From Gallintestinimicrobium propionicum (GTDB taxonomy: Bacteria > Bacillota > Clostridia > Lachnospirales > Lachnospiraceae), in contig NZ_JAOQJY010000004.1 in assembly GCF_025567525.1 (NCBI RefSeq), forward strand, positions 124,001 to 188,000: a stretch of 64,000 nt of DNA. Direction: 5' to 3'. Below the pieces are notes generated by a model. It saw nothing but the letters and a program-made list of their open reading frames with translations, made no database searches and was not told where the DNA came from. Shown in pieces: positions 27,688 through 35,023 of the stretch. The first letter of the stretch is position 1. The number at the start of each line of letters is the position of its first letter. Made by a program: the position numbers and the translations under genes.

Positions 27688-28581
27688 CTACTCCATCTCC
27701 GCTTCTTTTAACGCTTCCTGCTCCTGCTGCGCCTTTGCAAGCTCTACAAACTCTTCCAGGCACAGGTTATTTTCCTTCATAAACTTCGCCGCCTCTTCCC
27801 CAACGTAGCGGAAATGCCAGGATTCATAGGAAATCCCGGTGATCGCCACCTTGTCCTGCGGGAAACGGAGAATAAAACCATACTCCGCAGCGTGCTCGTT
27901 TAACCAGATCGCCTCTTTGGTCGAAGCCTGCGATTTATCCAGGCCCTGATGATTTTTTCCTACGATATCCACGGCGAGACCGGTGTGATGCTCGCTCGCA
28001 CCGGTGAGGGCGATTTCTTCCTTCGTCTTGAAAAAAGCGTCCTTATAGCTCATGCCGCCCCTTACGAATTTTGCGATGGAGTTGTCCATCAGCTGATCCT
28101 GCTTTTGATAATCGCGGTAAGCGGAACAAACCATCAGGGGCAGCCCTTCTTTTTTGCCGTCCGCCAGCATCATCTCAAGGGCTTTCTGAATCCGCCTGTC
28201 CACATACTTCCCATTGTCCGTCTTGGCCAGATCTACCTCAAAATCCTGCTGCAGCGGATTTTTTTCATTGACCAGCACATAGTTCCAGTCCTCCAGATCT
28301 ACAGAAAATGGAATTTCCGGCAGATCCTCTTTCTCGCCGTCCTGCAGCATGACGGTCACATAGCCTTCCCGCGTTTCTTCCACTGCATTGCTGCTTTCTT
28401 CCAGCTCCTTTGTCAGATCCTCCACCTGACTCTGTGCGTTTAACAGCTCGCCGCTGGTCTGCGCCAGTTCTCCTTTTACCTTTTCATAAGACACATAAAA
28501 CGAACTGGTCAGCACTCCTGCAATGACTACAAAGCCGCCTGCCAGTCCAATGAACCATTTTTTATAATTATCGTTATTCAA
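27688..28581 (-). CDS. Membrane-anchored D-alanyl-D-alanine carboxypeptidase (VanY/M15B)
   Basis: 297 residues. One N-terminal membrane anchor (about 9-30), a coiled-coil stalk (about 32-70), and a M15B metallopeptidase domain. Zinc ligands are His198 and Asp205 in SEHHTGLAVD and His256 in WHFRYV; CSAYRDYQKQ is the conserved substrate-side block. It should trim the terminal D-Ala of peptidoglycan precursors at the outer membrane face. No vancomycin resistance genes are nearby, so this is a housekeeping peptidase. It has a good promoter of its own and is divergent from thiT. Confidence 0.92.
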   Translation of the reverse strand: MNNDNYKKWFIGLAGGFVVIAGVLTSSFYVSYEKVKGELAQTSGELLNAQSQVEDLTKELEESSNAVEETREGYVTVMLQDGEKEDLPEIPFSVDLEDWNYVLVNEKNPLQQDFEVDLAKTDNGKYVDRRIQKALEMMLADGKKEGLPLMVCSAYRDYQKQDQLMDNSIAKFVRGGMSYKDAFFKTKEEIALTGASEHHTGLAVDIVGKNHQGLDKSQASTKEAIWLNEHAAEYGFILRFPQDKVAITGISYESWHFRYVGEEAAKFMKENNLCLEEFVELAKAQQEQEALKEAEME

Positions 28582-28632
28582 TTTATTCGCAGTCCTTTTA
28601 TCGTTTTATCTTTTTTGTCAATTCAGTATATT

Positions 28633-28661
28633 AGTATATTCCCAATCCGAAGCGGTTACAA
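28633..28661 (-). promoter_or_regulatory. Promoter of the VanY-type carboxypeptidase gene
   Basis: Minus strand TTGTAA (28656-28661), 17-nt spacer, TATACT (28633-28638), about 52 nt ahead of the start codon. Confidence 0.7.
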
Positions 28662-28717
28662 GCCCTAATTTTATTCCCAGTTCCCTTGCCCCTTACTGCC
28701 GCAGCTTCGAAAAAGGC

Positions 28718-28746
28718 TTGACACGCTCCCTCAACCTGACTATCAT
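28718..28746 (+). promoter_or_regulatory. Promoter of the TPP riboswitch-thiT transcript
   Basis: Consensus TTGACA (28718-28723), exactly 17 nt, then TATCAT (28741-28746). Transcription should start near 28753, within a GTGAACTGTAAC half-site (28752-28763) shared with intergenic repeats elsewhere in the window. Confidence 0.8.
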
Positions 28747-28779
28747 AAGCTGTGAACTGTAACCAAAATTTTATATCAT

Positions 28780-28868
28780 TGCCAGGGGAGCGATTGCTGA
28801 GACTGAATATCCGCCCGGATTTCTGACCCTCATCACCTGAACCGGATAATACCGGCGTAGGGAGGCAC
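28780..28868 (+). promoter_or_regulatory. TPP riboswitch (THI element)
   Basis: All signature segments are present in order: CAGGGGAGC, GCTGAGAC, GACCCTCATCACCTGAACCG, GATAATACCGGCG and TAGGGAGGCA. This is the thiamine pyrophosphate aptamer; it lies between a strong promoter and thiT, so thiamine uptake should drop when TPP is abundant. Confidence 0.96.
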
Positions 28869-28903
28869 ATGCGACAGATTTTTATCTGTCCTGTTTTTCG
28901 TCC

Positions 28904-28931
28904 CCTCCTGTGCACACAAGGAGGTTTTTTT
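28904..28931 (+). promoter_or_regulatory. Riboswitch output hairpin containing the thiT ribosome site
   Basis: CCTCCT (28904-28909) pairs with AGGAGG (28919-28924) and is followed by seven T. The pairing half AGGAGG is also the ribosome binding site of thiT, whose ATG is at 28932. Formation of this hairpin would both end transcription and hide the ribosome site. A second small hairpin GACAGA/TCTGTC lies just upstream (about 28872-28889). Confidence 0.65.
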
Positions 28932-29612
28932 ATGTCCAATTTTTTTGCAATCCCCATCACGGATGAATGGGGAACGACTTATCAGCTGACCACTGCCGGT
29001 TATACCGCACTGGTTGTCCTCATGCTGGCGCTTTTGCTGCTGGCCTGCTTTATCGGCAATTCTGTGAAGCAGCCTAAATTTTCCGCACGTCAGCTGGCAT
29101 TTTCCGCAATGGCGATAGCTGCTGCCTTTGTCACTTCCGAAATCAAGCTGTTCCATCTGCCCTTCGGCGGCTCCATCACTTTATTTTCCATGCTGTTCTT
29201 AGTCCTGATCGGCTATTGGTACGGTCTGCGTGCCGGACTGATGACTGCCATCGCCTACGGCTTTTTACAGCTGGTCAGCGATCCGTATATCATCAGCATA
29301 CCGCAGATGCTCGTTGATTACATCTTCGCATTCGGTGCGCTCGGCTTATCCGGCCTGTTTTCCAAATCGAAAAACGGTCTGGTGAAGGGCTATATCGCAG
29401 GTGTACTCGGTCGTTATTTCTTCGCATTTTTATCCGGTATGATCTTCTTCGGCGCTTACGCTGCAGACTACGGCATGTCCGCACCGGTCTATTCCCTGGT
29501 TTACAACGGCATCTATCTGTCCGTGGAAGCGGTGCTGACGCTGATCATCCTCTACCTGCCTCCGGTCAAAAAGGTCATGGGACAGTTAAAAACCATGGCG
29601 ACACAGAGATAA
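28932..29612 (+). CDS. thiT: ThiT, thiamine-specific S component of an ECF transporter
   Basis: 226 residues from the ATG at 28932, about six membrane segments. The stretch FGGSITLFSML, YGLRAGLMTAIAYGFLQLVSDPY and PQMLVDYIFAFGALGLSG matches the thiamine-binding ThiT family. It binds thiamine and relies on a shared EcfA-EcfT module for energy; the ECF module at 30.8-33.4 kb already has its own S protein, so another set may be used. The upstream TPP riboswitch is independent support for the substrate. Confidence 0.94.
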   Translation: MSNFFAIPITDEWGTTYQLTTAGYTALVVLMLALLLLACFIGNSVKQPKFSARQLAFSAMAIAAAFVTSEIKLFHLPFGGSITLFSMLFLVLIGYWYGLRAGLMTAIAYGFLQLVSDPYIISIPQMLVDYIFAFGALGLSGLFSKSKNGLVKGYIAGVLGRYFFAFLSGMIFFGAYAADYGMSAPVYSLVYNGIYLSVEAVLTLIILYLPPVKKVMGQLKTMATQR

Positions 29613-29616
29613 AACG

Positions 29617-29637
29617 TACGCTCTGCGAGCATTTCAG
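29617..29637. repeat. Half copy of the CTCTGCGAGCATT hairpin repeat
   Basis: ACGCTCTGCGAGCATT lies just after the thiT stop. It matches the loop and right arm of the hairpin found 3' of pseB (44407-44441) and at 47818-47852, with the left arm lost. Confidence 0.45.
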
Positions 29638-29643
29638 ATTTAT

Positions 29644-29697
29644 AAAAAAAGAATCCGGCGCACAGTCCTATCGCTGTCTGACGCCGGATTCTTTTTT
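29644..29697. terminator. Bidirectional terminator between thiT and the LacX-like epimerase gene
   Basis: GAATCCGGCG and CGCCGGATTC form a 10-bp stem flanked by seven A on the left and six T on the right, so it can stop transcripts arriving from either side. Confidence 0.88.
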
Positions 29698-29783
29698 ATC
29701 GTATGGAAAACTTCGTTTCCATGCGATAAGAAACACTCCGCGAGGATGCGCACTCGGCGCAAGAATGTGCCAAGGCACATTCC
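29697..29783. repeat. Composite palindromic intergenic repeat
   Basis: Two palindromes joined by a GC-rich linker: TATCGTATGGAAA/TTTCCATGCGATA (29697-29728), then CTCCGCGAGGATGCGCACTC, then GAATGTGCCAAGGCACATTC (29763-29782). Read on the minus strand it has the same order of blocks as 47861-47991. Confidence 0.72.
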
Positions 29784-29803
29784 TTTTCACAGTTCTGCAA
29801 AAT

Positions 29804-30679
29804 TCAGAAAATCTCAATACTCCAGGTATTTTCATACCGCTTGCCTGCAGGCAGATGAACCAGGTTGGGCTGCTCGGAAAGGTCTTCGATCCTGCCCTTG
29901 CGGGAAGGAAGCGCAGACCAGGGCTCGATGCAGACATAGGGCGCATCGGTAAACGGCATATGCCAGATCCCCAGGAAATTCATCTGCGGATAGGATACGC
30001 GCACGCTTCTTGTTCCTTTTTCACTGCACAGGGTCACTGCTTTCGCCATATCAGTCAGCACGATCGCATCCTGATCGAACAGGTTGTGTGCAAGGGGCAG
30101 CTTACCGCCGTCAGATAAAATAAACTCGCTGTCCTCGCCATTTACGAAGCAGTCCTCAGAAAAGCCAACGCGGATCGGATTCCCGGGAGCTTCAAACTGT
30201 AAGCAGTAATCCTCAAATGCAAGACCTTTTTCCAGCGGAACGGCAAAGCCCGGATGACCGCCGACGCCGAAATACATCACCTTTTTGTCGTTATTTTCTA
30301 CCGCAAAAGTAACATTTAATTTGTTGCCGACAAGCTCATAGGTCAGCCAGTAAACAAACGCAAAGGGATACATTTCTCTCGTATTCTCGCTGTCTGTCAG
30401 CTTCAGCACCAGTCTCTGTGCCGTATGCTCTTCCGCTTCCAGATCGGAAGAATTGACAAAGCCGTGGATCGGCATTTCGTAGGTCTTGCCATCCAGCATA
30501 TATTTGCCCTCAGTCAGACGTGCGATATACGGAAACAGATTCAATGCGCGGTCTTTCCAGTAAGTCTCATCGCCCTGCCAGAGATATTCTGCCCCGTCCT
30601 TTGTCTGAATCGACCACAGCTCGCCGCCGTGGGAGTTTACCTGAACTTTCAGGCTGTCATTTTCCAGTGTGTAAATCAT
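29804..30679 (-). CDS. LacX-like aldose 1-epimerase family protein
   Basis: 291 residues from the ATG at 30679, with AAAGGGGA ahead. The fold-type signatures VNSHGGELWSIQ, GGHPGF and CIEPWSALP fit the LacX/galactose mutarotase-like family, which interconverts anomers of hexoses or phosphosugars. These proteins are cytoplasmic and often orphan; no sugar operon adjoins. It follows ecfT on the same strand across a gap of 138 nt that contains an A/T-run hairpin (AAAACGCG..CGCGTTTT, about 30781-30819), possibly a weak terminator. Confidence 0.85.
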   Translation of the reverse strand: MIYTLENDSLKVQVNSHGGELWSIQTKDGAEYLWQGDETYWKDRALNLFPYIARLTEGKYMLDGKTYEMPIHGFVNSSDLEAEEHTAQRLVLKLTDSENTREMYPFAFVYWLTYELVGNKLNVTFAVENNDKKVMYFGVGGHPGFAVPLEKGLAFEDYCLQFEAPGNPIRVGFSEDCFVNGEDSEFILSDGGKLPLAHNLFDQDAIVLTDMAKAVTLCSEKGTRSVRVSYPQMNFLGIWHMPFTDAPYVCIEPWSALPSRKGRIEDLSEQPNLVHLPAGKRYENTWSIEIF

Positions 30680-30817
30680 ACATTCCCCTTTCCGCAGCCG
30701 ATGAAAAAATCCGCTGCATCCCCTGATTCCATTTTCCCGGAGCGCAGCATCCAATTTGCCCGCACCCCGGATTTTTTTTTAAAACGCGATACCCGTGTCC
30801 CACAGCCCCGCGTTTTT

Positions 30818-31648
30818 TTACTGGAATGGATTCCAGAAACGGCTGCCGTCTGCAAACGTAATGGTCAGAGCGACCGCCATAAATACTACCGCAAATCCAA
30901 TCGTCAGATAGTCGTTTCGTACCAGCTTCTTTCCCATGTACCAGGTACGTTTTTTATTTTTACCGAAGCCCCTAAGCTCCATGGCATTGCTGACCACATC
31001 GATACGATCCATGCTGGAAAACAGCAGCGGGAAAATAATCGTGCTCATCCGCTTGATTCTCGTCCAGAGGGATGTCTTGCTGCTCATCTCGATGCCCCGC
31101 GCCTCCTGCGCATGCTTGATCTTGGTAAAATCAGACTGTACGTCCGGGATGTAGCGCAGCGCGATGGCAATGGCGTAGCCCACGTTGTAGCTGACACCCA
31201 TGCGATTTAAGCTTGCCGCAAACTCGCTCGGGTTGGTCGTCACGATAAACATCAATACCACCGGCGTTACTGTCAGATACTTCAGCATAATATTAAACTG
31301 GTAAAACAGCTGTTCCTTTGTGATATTATGATTGCCAAACAGGTGTAAAAGCTCTGTTTTTGTGCCGTAGATCACAGTTCCCTGATTCGGGGAAAACAGC
31401 CACACCGCAAGCATGTTAATACACAAAAACAGCAAAATAAACTGAAATACCGTCCCGACCTGTTTCCATTCCGTATGGGAAACCTTAAAGATCACCAGAC
31501 TGCAGACCAGCATGACCAGCAGCACTCTCGTGTCATAGGTCAGCATACCGGTCAGCGACCAGAGCAGGAAAAAGATCATTTTCGAAACGCCGGAAAGCCG
31601 ATGGATCCAGGTATCTTTTTCACTGTACGTCAGAATTCTGCCCGCCAT
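30818..31648 (-). CDS. ECF transporter transmembrane component EcfT
   Basis: 276 residues with five or six membrane segments and the EcfT coupling-helix motifs: ALRYIPDVQSDFTKIKHAQEARG, which carries the Ala-Arg-Gly motif, and MELRGFGKNKKRT, which carries the second. These helices transmit ATPase motion to the S component. It starts 29 nt inside the upstream ATPase gene (AGGTGAG precedes the ATG), so translation is coupled. Confidence 0.93.
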   Translation of the reverse strand: MAGRILTYSEKDTWIHRLSGVSKMIFFLLWSLTGMLTYDTRVLLVMLVCSLVIFKVSHTEWKQVGTVFQFILLFLCINMLAVWLFSPNQGTVIYGTKTELLHLFGNHNITKEQLFYQFNIMLKYLTVTPVVLMFIVTTNPSEFAASLNRMGVSYNVGYAIAIALRYIPDVQSDFTKIKHAQEARGIEMSSKTSLWTRIKRMSTIIFPLLFSSMDRIDVVSNAMELRGFGKNKKRTWYMGKKLVRNDYLTIGFAVVFMAVALTITFADGSRFWNPFQ

Positions 31649-33350
31649 CCGCTCTCACCTGCCTTTCATAATAAATAAACCGCTCTGCAAAGCCGGACGC
31701 ATCCCCGATGCCGCAGCGCACCGCCAGATCGTACAGCGACGTCTTTTTCAGATAAGCACGGTCTGCAACCGCTTCATCCGTCAGCACCTTTGCCGGCTTG
31801 TCGTCCGCAATCAGCTCGCCGTCCGCGATAACGATCGCACGGTCGGTATATTCCAGCATCAGATGCATATCATGTGTGATCATGATGATCGTAATGCCAA
31901 GGGTCTCATTTAAGTGCTTTAAAAATTCCATAATTTCCGTATAATGACGGTAATCCTGTCCTGCCGTCGGCTCATCCAGAATCAGGATCTCCGGATTCAT
32001 GACGAGGATCGAAGCGATAGTCACACGCTTTTTCTGACCAAAGCTCAGAGCAGAAACCGGCCAGTTCCGGAAGGGATACAAACCGCAGATCTTTAACTTA
32101 TCGTAAACCCGTTCCTTTACCTCTTCCTCCGGCACGCCACGGACCCGCAGTCCCAGCGCCACTTCATCAAAAATCATCGGCTTGGAAATCATCTGATTCG
32201 GGTTCTGCATGACAAGCCCGATGGCCTCGCCACGCTCCTTGATGGATTTGTCCGCAATATCACTGCCATTTAACAGGATCTTACCGTGATCCGGATGGAT
32301 AAAGCCGCAGATCAGATTTGACAACGTACTCTTTCCCGCGCCGTTTTTTCCGACAATTGCGAGCATTTCCCCTTTGTTAATACGGAAATGAATATCCGAC
32401 AGGATCGGTTTGCCTGTAATATAGGAAAAGTCCAGATCCAACACTTCGAGGGCCGGCTTTTCCTCTCCTTGAATCTCCGGCAGGGAAACCTTCTCGAACC
32501 AGTCCCTTACCTTTTCCTGATAAGGCTCCAGATTCATCGTCTCGATATGTTGAGGATGATCCTTTGCCGCAACCTGACATCCCGCATGTTTGAGTGCCGT
32601 CACATACAGCGGCTCACGGATGCCCTCCTGAATCAGAATATCGGAGGCAAGCAGCTCGTCCGGCGTCATATCCGCTACAACCCTTCCGTCCCCGATCACC
32701 ACAATTCTGTCTACATCCCGGTAAAGGGCATCCTCTAACCGGTGTTCGATAATGATAACCGTCTTGTCGCGCTCCCGGCAGATCCGGTCGATCAGGTCGA
32801 TAGCCCGCTTGCCGGTCGCCGGGTCAAGGTTTGCCAGCGGCTCATCAAACAGCAGGATATCCACATCATCTACCAGCACGCCTGCCATGGAAACTCTCTG
32901 TTTCTGTCCGCCGGAAAGCTCCGTCGGTGCATTGCCGAGAAGGGCTTTGATATCAACAACCTCTGCCACTTCGTCTACTGCGCGGAACATCTCTTCCTGC
33001 TCTACGCAGTCGTTTTCCAGTGCAAAAGCAACATCTTCTGCAACCGTCAGGCCGATAAACTGGCCGTCTGTATCCTGCAGCACCGTACCGACGATTTTGG
33101 ACATTCCAAAAATACCGGTTTTCGCAGGATCTTTACCGCCCACAGTCAAAGTTCCGCTGCTTTCGCCAGGGTATGAAAAAGGAACCATCCCGTTGATGCA
33201 GTGCACCAGAGTCGATTTTCCCGACCCGGACGGTCCCACGATTAAAACCTTCTCTCCGGGATTGACCGTCAGGTCAATCTCCCGGAGTGTAGGCTCTGAC
33301 TGTGATCGATATTTAAAAGTATAGTTTTTAAACTCGATGATCGGAGTCAT
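31620..33350 (-). CDS. ECF transporter ATPase with two fused ABC domains
   Basis: 576 residues holding two complete ATPase domains in one chain. Domain 1: Walker A GPSGSGKST (39-47), signature LSGGQ (145-149), Walker B ILLFDEP, His203. Domain 2: GKNGAGKST (334-342), signature LSFGQ (435-439), ILILDEP. The second signature departs from LSGGQ, as is common when one site is specialised. Fused ATPases of this type pair with UPF0397 S components, exactly the gene 3 nt upstream. Confidence 0.93.
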   Translation of the reverse strand: MTPIIEFKNYTFKYRSQSEPTLREIDLTVNPGEKVLIVGPSGSGKSTLVHCINGMVPFSYPGESSGTLTVGGKDPAKTGIFGMSKIVGTVLQDTDGQFIGLTVAEDVAFALENDCVEQEEMFRAVDEVAEVVDIKALLGNAPTELSGGQKQRVSMAGVLVDDVDILLFDEPLANLDPATGKRAIDLIDRICRERDKTVIIIEHRLEDALYRDVDRIVVIGDGRVVADMTPDELLASDILIQEGIREPLYVTALKHAGCQVAAKDHPQHIETMNLEPYQEKVRDWFEKVSLPEIQGEEKPALEVLDLDFSYITGKPILSDIHFRINKGEMLAIVGKNGAGKSTLSNLICGFIHPDHGKILLNGSDIADKSIKERGEAIGLVMQNPNQMISKPMIFDEVALGLRVRGVPEEEVKERVYDKLKICGLYPFRNWPVSALSFGQKKRVTIASILVMNPEILILDEPTAGQDYRHYTEIMEFLKHLNETLGITIIMITHDMHLMLEYTDRAIVIADGELIADDKPAKVLTDEAVADRAYLKKTSLYDLAVRCGIGDASGFAERFIYYERQVRADGGQNSDVQ

Positions 33351-33353
33351 GTA

Positions 33354-33908
33354 TCAGTCCTCTTTGGAAAGGCTTCCGGACTTTGCGCCGACCTTGGAGT
33401 AGGCAATTAACAGCAGAGTTCCCAGAATGCCGATGATAATTACATTTGCAACAAAAGCGGTCACGCCCTGTGTGAATACCTTATTTACAGGCTCTGCATA
33501 AATTACGATGTCCAAAACCGGAGCAACCAGAATCCATGCCAGTGCGTTTGCAACAACCTGTACGATATTGAACAGGCCGATTTCCTTGCCGCCGAAGCTG
33601 CCTTCTTTTACTTTATACTTCGCAGCAAACAGACCAACGATGATGCCGAATACAGCGTCCGGGAATACCCAGCTCCACCATACGCTTCCGTAAAATACTG
33701 CATCACCCAGTGCATGACCGATCAGACCGATGGCACCGCCTACAACAGGACCAAAAATAGCGGAGAAAAATGCAAGTACCGCTGCGCGGGTCTGCAGAGC
33801 TGTGTTCGGGATGAAACCAACCGGGATCTGCACGTTGGTTAAAACAACGAACAGCGCGGTTCCGATACCCATCGCTACGACATGCTTGATGCCAAACTTC
33901 TTATCCAT
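33354..33908 (-). CDS. ECF transporter S component, UPF0397 family
   Basis: 184 residues, about five membrane segments. The start IKHVVAMGIGTALFVVLTNVQIPVG and the blocks AVLAFFSAIFGPVVGGAIGLIGHALGD and WSWVFPDAVFGIIVGL match the UPF0397 S proteins. Substrate unknown; annotations for the family vary. The gene heads an S-A-A-T operon (EcfS, fused EcfA, EcfT) that should be self-sufficient. GAGGAGG precedes the ATG. No riboswitch fits in the 58-nt gap upstream. Confidence 0.88.
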   Translation of the reverse strand: MDKKFGIKHVVAMGIGTALFVVLTNVQIPVGFIPNTALQTRAAVLAFFSAIFGPVVGGAIGLIGHALGDAVFYGSVWWSWVFPDAVFGIIVGLFAAKYKVKEGSFGGKEIGLFNIVQVVANALAWILVAPVLDIVIYAEPVNKVFTQGVTAFVANVIIIGILGTLLLIAYSKVGAKSGSLSKED

Positions 33909-33955
33909 GAGTAAATCCTCCTCATAAGTATTTATTTGTGGAAAACCACGTTCTT

Positions 33956-33984
33956 ACTATAACGAATCACTCCGGATTTTTCAA
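33956..33984 (-). promoter_or_regulatory. Promoter of the ECF transporter operon
   Basis: Minus strand TTGAAA (33979-33984), 17 nt, TATAGT (33956-33961). It overlaps the last codons of the transglutaminase-like gene, so the transporter can be transcribed separately from the addBA side. Confidence 0.65.
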
Positions 33985-35022
33985 TCCCTTTTCTGTCTTT
34001 TCTCCCTCGTTTGCGTCTTCCAGTACAATTTCCGACGCAAGAGTGTCGATATCGGAATACCACACCCGAAATACCGCCTGCGCTGCATTCGCGTAAATAT
34101 GGGGCAGTTTCGATTTCTCTTTTCCGGCGTCTTCCAGCACATTCAGGATTTCCCGCAGCACGTCCCTCGTCAGATACGATCCGCGCCAGTGAAACGTCAG
34201 GACTTTTCCTTTTTTTACCGCCTGCTGCGCGCGCTTTTTGACCTCCTCCATTTTCGTAAAGGAAAGCTTCTTTTCCTTATAATAAAAATGTCCATTGTCC
34301 GTGCACGCCGGCGCCGGTGCGATCAGCGGCTCATGGTCGCGGAACATCGCCTTATCGTCGAGGTTAAAATAATCGTAACGGCACTCGGCATCCTCCCGCG
34401 CCCCTCTGGTCAGACTATTGTCAAATGTCGCATCCAGATGATAATACTGCCCGCCAATGCGCACGATATTCCAGGTGTGGCGGTATTTGATGCCTTTTTC
34501 CGGATTGTTGCCGCAAATCGCAATCATACACCATAGCCCGAGCGCGTCGCAGAGCACCTTGACCGCCTTTGCAATTCCCTCGCAGACGCCTACGCCCTGC
34601 CCCAGCGGTCCGATGATTTCATGAGAATACGGCTTCTTTAACTTGTCATATCGTACATTTTCACATATAAAATCGTGTACATATTTTTCTTTTTCCCACT
34701 CCGAAAGTCCCTGCGCCTGCCGTGCAAGCTTTTCCACCCGCGATGTCAGCGCTATCTGATGCTCTTTGATTTTTCCTTTTTCAAACAGATATTCCGGCAC
34801 GAAAATCAGGTTCGGGGAGTCTGGGTAATATTTCCATGAAAACCCGACCACCCAGAATATTTCCGGGTGATCCAGCCGCATCTGGAAAAAAATGTCATAC
34901 AGCTCTTTTCCATCCACACGCGGCAGCTGAATCTGATCCGCCAGCTGCCGGACGCCCTGCAGCATGCCGTGATACACTGCCTGCTTCTGCCTGTCCATTT
35001 TCTGATAATAAAATTCTTCCAT
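33967..35022 (-). CDS. Transglutaminase-like cysteine protease/peptidase domain protein
   Basis: 351 residues without a signal peptide. A papain-like transglutaminase core shows the full triad: Cys147 in GVGVCEGIAKA, His182 in YRHTWNIVRI and Asp197 in YYHLDATFDNS. Flanking regions are not recognised. Such domains cleave peptides or cross-link proteins; the substrate is unknown. It begins 1 nt after the addA stop, so it is part of the addBA transcript, an odd partner for a DNA repair nuclease. Confidence 0.85.
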   Translation of the reverse strand: MEEFYYQKMDRQKQAVYHGMLQGVRQLADQIQLPRVDGKELYDIFFQMRLDHPEIFWVVGFSWKYYPDSPNLIFVPEYLFEKGKIKEHQIALTSRVEKLARQAQGLSEWEKEKYVHDFICENVRYDKLKKPYSHEIIGPLGQGVGVCEGIAKAVKVLCDALGLWCMIAICGNNPEKGIKYRHTWNIVRIGGQYYHLDATFDNSLTRGAREDAECRYDYFNLDDKAMFRDHEPLIAPAPACTDNGHFYYKEKKLSFTKMEEVKKRAQQAVKKGKVLTFHWRGSYLTRDVLREILNVLEDAGKEKSKLPHIYANAAQAVFRVWYSDIDTLASEIVLEDANEGEKTEKGLKNPE

Positions 35023-35023
35023 C

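Noticed and set aside
27688..28581. A vancomycin resistance cluster around the VanY-type gene
   Set aside because: No vanS, vanR, vanH, vanA/B or vanX relative is nearby; a lone M15B peptidase is common housekeeping equipment.
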